Shown piece by piece: positions 1 to 5,637 of a DNA stretch of 9,263 nt (position 1 is its first letter; the number at the start of each line of letters is the position of its first letter). The DNA lies in contig JAKARG010000101.1 in assembly GCA_021819345.1 (NCBI GenBank), positions 1-9,263 on the forward strand. Reading direction: 5' to 3'. A model generated the notes under the pieces. The model searched no databases. It saw nothing but the letters and a program-made list of their open reading frames with translations, and was not told the DNA's origin. The position numbers and the translations under genes are program-made. The stretch comes from Actinomycetes bacterium (GTDB taxonomy: Bacteria; Actinomycetota; Acidimicrobiia; Acidimicrobiales; Palsa-688).

Positions 1-78
1 GCGCACCGCCCGGGCGGCGGCGAGCAGCTCCTCGAGCGGGGCGTCGGCGAGCTCGTCTCGGGAGGGGACCGGGTGCAT
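1..78 (-). CDS. N-terminal fragment of an unidentified protein, cut by window edge
   Basis: Reading the minus strand from the ATG at 78-76 gives 26 codons with no stop up to the window edge. The peptide starts MHPVPSRDELADAPLEELL and continues with an Ala-rich, Arg-containing helix. A GAGG lies about 6 bases before the ATG and can serve as ribosome binding site. The pattern of an acidic start followed by PLEELLAAAR faintly recalls the N-termini of some radical-SAM enzymes such as biotin synthase, but 26 residues cannot identify a family, and I assign no function. The gene is divergent from dnaE, so its promoter should lie in the 79-480 gap. Codon use is G/C-ending like the other genes here, which supports it being real. 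Confidence 0.5.
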   Translation of the reverse strand, partial: MHPVPSRDELADAPLEELLAAARAVR

Positions 79-148
79 CGTCCTCGACGCTACCGGAGGC
101 CACCCGCCGGCGGGCCTGCCGGGCCGGCTCTCGGCCCCTTGGTGTCCC

Positions 149-337
149 TTGGCGCCCACTCTCGAGCCCGAGCCTTCCTCCGTTCGGGATCTTCCGCCGC
201 TCGGGGTGCCCGGGAGCCGGCGGCTGCAGGTGCTCGGCTGCGTCGGGCGCGGTGTGACCCTCGTCGCCCTCGGGGCCCTGCTGCTCGTCGTCGGCCGGGC
301 GGCGGGGCCGGCGTCGGGCAGCTCGGCGGCGCGCTAG
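149..337 (+). CDS. Possible small membrane protein (weak ORF)
   Basis: A 62-codon frame opens with TTG at 149 (GTG at 206 is an alternative) and stops with TAG at 335-337. Its second half encodes a hydrophobic stretch, VTLVALGALLLVVG, which could be one membrane helix, followed by an Arg/Ala/Gly/Ser-rich tail. By hand count the second codon positions are the least GC-rich and the third positions the most, the order expected for coding sequence in such a genome. Against it: no Shine-Dalgarno sequence precedes either start, the frame is open well upstream so the start is arbitrary, and I recognise no family. It sits in the divergent gap between the left-edge gene and dnaE. It may be a chance ORF in GC-rich DNA. 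Confidence 0.22.
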   Translation: MAPTLEPEPSSVRDLPPLGVPGSRRLQVLGCVGRGVTLVALGALLLVVGRAAGPASGSSAAR

Positions 338-351
338 CCTCTGGGACCGTA

Positions 352-380
352 ATGACATTGCTGTAAGCCGTCCACAGGAC
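352..380 (+). promoter_or_regulatory. Tentative dnaE promoter
   Basis: ATGACA at 352-357 matches the TTGACA -35 consensus at five of six bases. After a 17-base spacer comes CAGGAC at 375-380, which shares only the AGGA core with the TAGGAT-like -10 boxes common in actinobacteria. If right, the -10 element overlaps the first DnaA-box-like sites, so a protein bound there would compete with RNA polymerase. The match is weak and other arrangements are possible. Confidence 0.2.
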
Positions 381-402
381 TGTCCACAGCTGCTGTGGAC
401 GG
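368..402. promoter_or_regulatory. Cluster of three DnaA-box-like GTCCACA motifs upstream of dnaE
   Basis: Three nine-base sites share the core GTCCACA: CCGTCCACA at 368-376 (+), CTGTCCACA at 380-388 (+), and CCGTCCACA read on the minus strand at 402-394. The first two are direct repeats 12 bases apart. The second and third form a perfect inverted repeat, GTCCACAGC-T-GCTGTGGAC (382-400). Known: DnaA boxes of high-GC actinobacteria such as Streptomyces and mycobacteria follow TTGTCCACA, so each site departs from it only in the first one or two bases. Inferred: DnaA binds here and couples dnaE transcription to initiation. A dimeric repressor using the palindrome is the main alternative. The cluster lies 78-112 bases before the dnaE start codon. 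Confidence 0.55.
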
Positions 403-467
403 TACTGCGGCGGCGGTCGGGAGACCCTGGTACCGGGGCTACCTGGCGGTCCGCCCGGTCGGGCGAG

Positions 468-473
468 AGGAGA
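468..473 (+). promoter_or_regulatory. Ribosome binding site of dnaE
   Basis: AGGAGA lies 7 bases before the GTG at 481 and fixes that codon as the dnaE start. The family-typical HLHLHTEFS motif follows within seven residues. Confidence 0.8.
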
Positions 474-480
474 GTCGGCC

Positions 481-3400
481 GTGGCGGCCTCGTTCACCCA
501 TCTCCACCTCCACACCGAGTTCTCCATGCTCGACGGGGCGGCCCGGGTGGGGGAGGTGGTGGCCAAGGCAGCTCGCGACGGCCAGCCGGCGATCGGGATC
601 ACGGACCACGGCAACATGTACGGGGTCCTCGACTTCTACAAAGCAGCACGCGAGGTCGGCATCGAGCCGATCATCGGCACCGAGGCCTACATGGCTCGGG
701 AGAGCCGCCACGAGCGGCCATCCCGGAGGGGGCGGGTCGACGACGGTGGCGGGGATGGTGCCGAGGGGTCCAAGCTCTACTACCACCTGACGCTGCTGGC
801 GGAGAACGCAGCCGGCTACGCCAACTTGATGAAGCTCTCCAGCCAGGCCTACCTGGAGGGCTACTACCTGAAGCCTCGGGTCGACTGGGACATGCTCTCC
901 GAGCACCACGAGGGCTTGATCGCCACCACCGGGTGCCTGGGCGGGGTGGTCCTGCAGGCACTGCTCGCCGGGAACGAGAAGCTGGCGACCGAGCTCGCCG
1001 CCCGGCTGCAGGAGATCTTCGGCCGCGACAGCCTGTTCGTCGAGCTGCAGGACCACGGCCTCGCCGACCAGCGCCGCACCAACCCCGGGTTGCTCGAGAT
1101 CGCCCGACGGATCGGCGCCCCGCTGCTCGCCACCAACGACAGCCACTACACCGAGCGCGCCGACGCCGTGGCCCACGACGCGCTCCTCTGCGTCCAGACC
1201 GGCTCGGTGATGGACGACCCCAAGCGCTTCAAGTTCGACGGCCAGGAGCACTACCTGAAGACCGCGGCGGAGATGCGCCAGCTGTTCGCCGAGGTACCAG
1301 AGGCGTGCGACAACACGCTGTGGATCGCCGAGCGGGCCAGGGTCGAGATCGACTTCGGCAAGCCACAGCTGCCGAGCTACCCCCGCCCCGACGGCTTCGC
1401 CGACGCCGACTCCTACCTCCGGCACCTGGCATTGGAGGGCGCAGCCACCCGTTATGGCACACCCCTGCCCGGCGTGGTCGCCGAGCGGCTCGACTACGAG
1501 CTCGGGGTCATCTCCTCGATGGGCTTCTCCGACTACTTCCTCGTCGTGTGGGACCTCATCGACTACGCTCGCGGCAAGGGGATCCGCGTCGGGCCGGGGC
1601 GGGGGAGCGCAGCGGGCTGCTGCGTGGCCTACTGCCTGCGCATCGTCGACCTCGACCCGATCGAGCACGGCTTGATCTTCGAGCGGTTCTTGAACCCGGG
1701 CCGCAAGCAGATGCCCGACATCGACATGGACTTCGACGAGCGCTACCGCTCCGAGATGATCCGCTATGCGACGGAGAAGTGGGGCTGGGACCACGTCGCC
1801 CAGATCGTCACCTTCTCCACCATCAAGGCTCGGGCGGCGGTGCGTGACGCCGCCCGGGTGCTCGGCTACCCCTACGGGGTCGGTGACCGCATCGCCAAGG
1901 CGATGCCGCCGCTCGTCATGGGCCGTGACACGCCGCTGTGGGCCTGCCTGGAGGAGCACCAGCGCTACGCCGACGGGTTCAAGGCGGCAGCCGAGCTGCG
2001 GGAGATGTACGCGCTCGACCCCGACGTCAAGCGGGTGGTCGACGTGGCGCGCGGGCTCGAAGGCCTGCGCCGCCAGGACGGCATCCACGCTGCGGCGGTG
2101 GTGATCTCCGCGGACCCCCTCACCGAGCACCTTCCCATCCAGCGCAAGCCCGAGGCGGGCGGACGCCCCGAGGACGCCCCGATCGTCACCCAGTACGAGA
2201 TGCACGGGGTCGAGGAGCTCGGCCTGCTCAAGATGGACTTCCTCGGGCTGCGCAACCTGTCGGTGATCGAGCGGGCGCTCGACCTGATCGAAGCGGGGAC
2301 CGGGGCCCGCCCCGACATCGACTCGCTGCCATTGGACGACCCGGCCACCTTCGAGATGCTCCGGCGGGGTGAGAGCATCGGTGTGTTCCAGCTGGAGGGC
2401 GGCCCGATGAGGGCACTGCTGCGCTCGCTTGCACCGACCGAGTTCGCCGACCTCGCGGCCCTGAACGCCCTCTACCGGCCGGGGCCGATGGCGGCGAACA
2501 TGCACAACGACTACGCCGACCGCAAGAACGGCCGCAAGCCGGTCACCTACCTGCACCCCGACCTGGCCGAGGTGCTCGCCGACACCCAGGGGCTCATGGT
2601 CTACCAGGAGTCGATGATGCGCGTGGCCCAGAAGTTCGCCGGCTACAGCCTCGAGGAGGCCGACAACCTCCGCAAGGCGGCCGGCAAGAAGGTCCGCGAG
2701 ATAATGGCGGAGGAGCGGGAGAAGTTCGTCTCCGGCTGCGAGGCGACCGGCTACGGGCGGGAGCTCGGGACCGCGCTGTTCGACATCATCGAGCCGTTCG
2801 CCGACTACGCGTTCAACAAGAGCCACGCCTACGGCTACGGCCTGGTCATCTACTGGACCGCGTGGCTCAAGGCGAACTACCCCGCCGAGTACCTGGCCGC
2901 ACTTCTCACCTCGGTCAAGGACGACAAGGACAAGACCGCCGTCTACCTGGCCGAGTGCCGGGCGATGGGCATCGAGGTGCTCGTGCCCGACGTCAACGTC
3001 TCGGCTGGCGAGTTCACCGCCGTGCGTGGCGGCGGGGCGGGGGGCAAGGGGGTCATCCCCTTCGGTCTCGCCGCCATCCGCAACGTCGGCGAGGGCCTGG
3101 TCGAGCGGATCGTCGCCGCGCGCGAGGCAGGCGGCCCGTTCGCCGACTTCTACGACTTCGCCCGCCGGGTCGACCCGGTGGTGCTCAACAAGCGCACGGT
3201 CGAGTCGCTCGCCAAAGCCGGTGCCTTCGACTCGCTCGGGCATCCCCGGATGGGTCTCTGCCAGGTCTCCGACCAGATCGTCGAGCGGACCCTCGCCCGC
3301 CGGCGGGAGCAGGAGCAAGGGGTGATGAGCCTCTTCGGGGACCTCGGCGACGACGACGGGAGCGGCTTCGACGACGCCCGGGTGCCGATCCCGGAGGTGG

Positions 3401-4047
3401 AGTTCGCCAAGGCCGAGCGCCTCGCCTTCGAGAAGGAGATGCTCGGTCTGTACCTCTCGGACCACCCGCTGCTCGGCCTCGAGGCGGCTCTCGGTCGTCA
3501 CGTCGAGGTGACCATCTCGGAGCTGCGCGACGAGCCGGTGACCGGGGACCGGGGGGAGCCCCGCTGGGTGGGGGGCGTGGTCACCGCCCTCAACCGCAAG
3601 TACACCAAGCGGGGGGAGATGATGGCGACCTTCGTGCTCGAGGACCTGCAGTCGGCGATCGAGGTGTGGGTCTTCCCGCGCACCATGTCCGACGTCGGCC
3701 ACCTGCTCGCCGACGACGCCGTCGTCTGCGTGAAGGGCCGGCTCGACACCCGTGAGGACCAGCCGAAGCTCATCTGCATGGAGCTCCGGCGCCCGGAGCT
3801 CGTTGCCGGGGCCGAGCCGCTGCAGCTCGTCCTGCCCCTGCACGCCTTGAGCGAGGACCGCGTCGACGAGCTGAAGAAGATCCTCGGGGACCATCCCGGC
3901 GAGGCGCCGGTGCTGCTCCACGTCGGCACGAAGTGCATCCGCCTCGATGCCGGCTGGGGGGTCGAGGCGAGCACCGGGCTGCTCGCCGAGCTCCGGGTCC
4001 TGCTCGGTCCGGACTGCCTTTGGAACCGATCCCCTTCGAGCGCCTAA
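481..4047 (+). CDS. dnaE: DNA polymerase III alpha subunit (DnaE1 type)
   Basis: This is the replicative polymerase that synthesises chromosomal DNA at the fork, working with the sliding clamp and loader. The 1188-aa length is normal for actinobacterial DnaE1. An N-terminal PHP domain (about 5-230) carries HLHLHTEFS (7-15), TDHGN (41-45) and TNDSHY (218-223), with all metal ligands apparently kept (H9, H11, D18, H43, E68, H102, C152, D220, H222). The polymerase core has VGPGRGSAAG (370-379), the catalytic pair D413/D415 in PDIDMDFDE, the third aspartate D586 in KMDFLGL, and FNKSHAYGYG (778-787). A helix-hairpin-helix region (about 861-895) and an OB-fold (about 1027-1105) follow. GTG start with AGGAGA seven bases upstream; TAA stop at 4045. 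The expected clamp-binding site near 948-952 reads VMSLF, without the usual Gln. Family assignment is near certain. Confidence 0.98.
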   Translation: MAASFTHLHLHTEFSMLDGAARVGEVVAKAARDGQPAIGITDHGNMYGVLDFYKAAREVGIEPIIGTEAYMARESRHERPSRRGRVDDGGGDGAEGSKLYYHLTLLAENAAGYANLMKLSSQAYLEGYYLKPRVDWDMLSEHHEGLIATTGCLGGVVLQALLAGNEKLATELAARLQEIFGRDSLFVELQDHGLADQRRTNPGLLEIARRIGAPLLATNDSHYTERADAVAHDALLCVQTGSVMDDPKRFKFDGQEHYLKTAAEMRQLFAEVPEACDNTLWIAERARVEIDFGKPQLPSYPRPDGFADADSYLRHLALEGAATRYGTPLPGVVAERLDYELGVISSMGFSDYFLVVWDLIDYARGKGIRVGPGRGSAAGCCVAYCLRIVDLDPIEHGLIFERFLNPGRKQMPDIDMDFDERYRSEMIRYATEKWGWDHVAQIVTFSTIKARAAVRDAARVLGYPYGVGDRIAKAMPPLVMGRDTPLWACLEEHQRYADGFKAAAELREMYALDPDVKRVVDVARGLEGLRRQDGIHAAAVVISADPLTEHLPIQRKPEAGGRPEDAPIVTQYEMHGVEELGLLKMDFLGLRNLSVIERALDLIEAGTGARPDIDSLPLDDPATFEMLRRGESIGVFQLEGGPMRALLRSLAPTEFADLAALNALYRPGPMAANMHNDYADRKNGRKPVTYLHPDLAEVLADTQGLMVYQESMMRVAQKFAGYSLEEADNLRKAAGKKVREIMAEEREKFVSGCEATGYGRELGTALFDIIEPFADYAFNKSHAYGYGLVIYWTAWLKANYPAEYLAALLTSVKDDKDKTAVYLAECRAMGIEVLVPDVNVSAGEFTAVRGGGAGGKGVIPFGLAAIRNVGEGLVERIVAAREAGGPFADFYDFARRVDPVVLNKRTVESLAKAGAFDSLGHPRMGLCQVSDQIVERTLARRREQEQGVMSLFGDLGDDDGSGFDDARVPIPEVEFAKAERLAFEKEMLGLYLSDHPLLGLEAALGRHVEVTISELRDEPVTGDRGEPRWVGGVVTALNRKYTKRGEMMATFVLEDLQSAIEVWVFPRTMSDVGHLLADDAVVCVKGRLDTREDQPKLICMELRRPELVAGAEPLQLVLPLHALSEDRVDELKKILGDHPGEAPVLLHVGTKCIRLDAGWGVEASTGLLAELRVLLGPDCLWNRSPSSA

Positions 4048-4060
4048 AATGTCGGCCAGA

Positions 4061-4089
4061 GCGAGCCGGTACGAAGCGAGCCGGTACGA
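4061..4089 (+). repeat. 15-bp-period tandem duplication in the leader of the gene after dnaE
   Basis: GCGAGCCGGTACGA occurs at 4061-4074 and again at 4076-4089, separated by one base, so the period is 15 bp. It lies between the dnaE stop and the ATG at 4106. Read in the frame of the downstream gene it would encode ASRYE twice, which matters only if translation begins at the earlier in-frame ATG (4049). The end of the second copy merges into the GAGGAGAG Shine-Dalgarno sequence. Confidence 0.8.
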
Positions 4090-4095
4090 GGAGAG
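4088..4095 (+). promoter_or_regulatory. Ribosome binding site deciding the 4106 start
   Basis: GAGGAGAG ends 10 bases before the ATG at 4106. No comparable site precedes the in-frame ATG at 4049, so 4106 is preferred. Confidence 0.6.
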
Positions 4096-4105
4096 TAGCA
4101 AGCAC

Positions 4106-4774
4106 ATGGCCCTGGAGGTCGAGACCAAGGACTGCACCGCCCTCTCCGACGGCGAGCTGGCCGAGATGGCGGACTCGGTCACCGACGGCCCGGCGGGCTT
4201 CGACATCGGCCTGCTGTCGAAGCAGGCCGAGGAGTGGGTGCTCGTCACGCAGGTGCGGGACGCAGGCAGGCTCGCCGGCTTCTCCTTCTGCACCCTCGAG
4301 CGGATCGGCGGCACCCCCTGCCTCCTTTGGGGTCTGGCTTCGGTCGGGCGCCGGCCCGAGGGGCCCGAGGTCCTCGATGCCCTCACCGCCGACCAGTTCC
4401 GGCGTGCCGTCCTGGCCTTCCCCGACGAAGACGTGCTGGTCGGTACCCGTTTCATCGATCCTGGCGCCTTTGCCGCCTTCGCCGGCCTGGAGGAGGTGTG
4501 CCCCCGCCCGGGTCACAAGCCGAGCGGCGAGGAGCGAGCGTGGGCCCGTCGGCTGGCCAAGCGCTTCGGGGCCGAGGGTCGGGTCGAGGACCGGAGCTTC
4601 GTGATCGCCGGGGACGGGGCGGCGAGCGGGGTGTTCGACTTCTCTCCCGAGACGGGCGAGGCTGCTCCTGGGCTCGCAGAGCTGTTCGCACCGCTCGACC
4701 GGGGCCGCGCAGACGTCCTCGTCGCCTTCGGATGGGCGATGGCCGAGCACCTGGCGGAGCACTACTCGTCCTAG
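4106..4774 (+). CDS. Unknown-function protein downstream of dnaE
   Basis: The product is a soluble, acidic 222-aa protein with no signal peptide or membrane segment. It begins MALEVETKDCTALSDGELAE. The first half alternates strands and helices (EEWVLVTQVRDAGRLAGFSF around 49-68), in a style reminiscent of acetyltransferase-like (GNAT) folds, but I see no clear acetyl-CoA-binding loop. The most distinctive block is PRPGHKPSGEERAW at 133-146, followed by RRLAKRFG, a basic, probably helical segment that may be the conserved core. The start at 4106 is chosen for its GAGGAGAG; an in-frame ATG at 4049, one base after the dnaE TAA, would add 19 residues. The 58-base gap to dnaE and the shared strand suggest co-transcription, but the sequence does not show a role in replication. 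No family recognised with confidence. Confidence 0.8.
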   Translation: MALEVETKDCTALSDGELAEMADSVTDGPAGFDIGLLSKQAEEWVLVTQVRDAGRLAGFSFCTLERIGGTPCLLWGLASVGRRPEGPEVLDALTADQFRRAVLAFPDEDVLVGTRFIDPGAFAAFAGLEEVCPRPGHKPSGEERAWARRLAKRFGAEGRVEDRSFVIAGDGAASGVFDFSPETGEAAPGLAELFAPLDRGRADVLVAFGWAMAEHLAEHYSS

Positions 4775-4810
4775 CCGGTCCTGGCTGGCCTGCCCCCGCC
4801 GAGCGGCCGC

Positions 4811-4919
4811 GGCAGCACCCTCAGCGCCGGGGCAGTACCCTCAGCGCCGGGGCAGCACCCTCAGCGCCGGGGCAGCACCCTCAGCGCCGGGGCAGCACCC
4901 TCAGCGCCGGGGCAGCACC
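4811..4919. repeat. 20-bp tandem repeat, 5 copies plus a 9-bp partial
   Basis: The unit GGCAGCACCCTCAGCGCCGG is repeated head to tail at 4811, 4831, 4851, 4871 and 4891, with a partial copy (GGCAGCACC) at 4911-4919. Copies are identical except one C-to-T change at 4836, which indicates recent expansion or homogenisation. The array fills the gap between two convergent genes and overlaps the last codons of the minus-strand gene ending at 4901, whose final residues VLPRR and stop come from the repeat. On minus-strand RNA each unit can form a six-pair stem, CGGCGC/GUGCUG with two G-U pairs, around a UGAGG loop. The plus-strand RNA forms it less well because the wobbles become A-C mismatches. There are no spacers, so it is not a CRISPR array. 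Confidence 0.97.
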
Positions 4920-5566
4920 GCCTCGACGACCTTGTGGCAGTGCCCGTCGATCGGGGGGGTGAGGGAGACGAGGATGCGGCTGCGTCCCTCGACCTCCATC
5001 ACCCGCCGGCCGTCGCGGTCCATCACTGCGGCGAGCCGACGGTCCAGGCAGGGCAGCTCCCTCGCCTTGGCCTGCCACTCGAACCTGCAGCCGAGGAAGT
5101 TCCCCTCCCGACGCAGCAGGATCGGCCCGGCCGGCTCGGCGAGGGCGATCGAGGGGTGGTCCGCCCGCCGCTCCCAGAAGGCGATCGCCGGCCCGTGGCT
5201 CGACAGGAGAGCCTCGTCGCTCGGGTGGAGCAGGGGCCGGAGGAGCCGCTCGACCCGGCGACCTGCCATGCGCCCTACCGCGACCGGTGCCTCGGCGAGC
5301 ACCAGCGCCTCGGGGGCCGCCGGGTCGGGCACCTCCTCGGGGTCGGCGGCCACCACGACCTCCGCCAGGTCGTAGGCCCGCAGCCGGGTCTCGGGGGCCG
5401 CCGGCGCCCAGGTGCGCACGAGCACGCCGGAGCCGAGGTCGACCCCCGAGCATCGCACCCCGTCTGCTGCCAGCACGAGGAGGGTGAGGCTCGTCCCCGG
5501 CGCCGGATCGAGCCGTGGCACGTCGGTGCGGACCAGGCGGAAGTCAGGAGCTGTGGTTGCCGTCAT
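4901..5566 (-). CDS. Unknown-function 221-aa protein
   Basis: The product is a 221-aa soluble protein with no signal peptide or membrane helix, beginning MTATTAPDFRLVRTDVPRLD. The N-terminal half looks beta-rich (SLTLLVLAADGVRCSGVDLG and following strands). The middle is Pro/Ala-rich with a basic helix (GRMAGRRVERLLRPLLHPSD). The C-terminus contains LTPPIDGHCHKVV (202-214), whose clustered His/Cys/Asp could be structural or metal-binding; that is only a guess. I do not recognise the family. It follows the yyaL-like gene on the same strand after 71 bases, so the two are probably one transcript. The ATG at 5566 is preceded in frame by TAG and by a separate ATG-TAG element. The last codons and stop lie inside the 20-bp repeat array, so the C-terminal VLPRR is repeat-encoded. 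Confidence 0.8.
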   Translation of the reverse strand: MTATTAPDFRLVRTDVPRLDPAPGTSLTLLVLAADGVRCSGVDLGSGVLVRTWAPAAPETRLRAYDLAEVVVAADPEEVPDPAAPEALVLAEAPVAVGRMAGRRVERLLRPLLHPSDEALLSSHGPAIAFWERRADHPSIALAEPAGPILLRREGNFLGCRFEWQAKARELPCLDRRLAAVMDRDGRRVMEVEGRSRILVSLTPPIDGHCHKVVEAVLPRR

Positions 5567-5569
5567 CGC

Positions 5570-5575
5570 CTACAT
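5570..5575 (-). promoter_or_regulatory. ATG-TAG start-stop element before the 221-aa gene
   Basis: On the minus strand ATG (5575-5573) is followed at once by TAG (5572-5570), then GCG, then the gene's ATG at 5566, all in one frame. AGAGGT (5585-5580) sits four bases before this first ATG, an ideal ribosome spacing. The same site is 13 bases from the gene's own start, which is long. A second purine-rich stretch, GGAGGAGG, lies further up at 5596-5589. This may be a minimal upstream ORF that tunes or couples translation, or a chance arrangement. Confidence 0.4.
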
Positions 5576-5637
5576 CTTGACCTCTGGTCCTCCTCCGGTG
5601 GTGGATCCTCGCCTACAGGTGGGGCGCCGCCTGCGGC

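Noticed and set aside
73..366. A 97-codon plus-strand open frame in the dnaE upstream gap
   Set aside because: Its product is an Arg/Ala/Gly/Pro-rich low-complexity sequence typical of out-of-frame GC-rich DNA, with no ribosome binding site, and it overlaps the start of the left-edge gene.
439..4455. A 1338-codon open frame on the minus strand covering all of dnaE
   Set aside because: It is an antisense shadow: dnaE's motifs on the plus strand are unmistakable, and strong G/C third-position bias removes stop codons from the opposite frame. Its translation is low-complexity (many His, Asp, Val, Gly) with no recognisable domain.
4771..4788. Hairpin CTAGCC-GGTCCT-GGCTGG at the stop of the gene ending at 4774, considered as an intrinsic terminator
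   Set aside because: The stem is six pairs with one wobble and no T tract follows; in DNA this GC-rich such stems are common by chance.
4811..4919. Tandem 20-bp units considered as a CRISPR array
   Set aside because: The copies abut with no spacers and there are no cas genes nearby; it is a simple tandem repeat.
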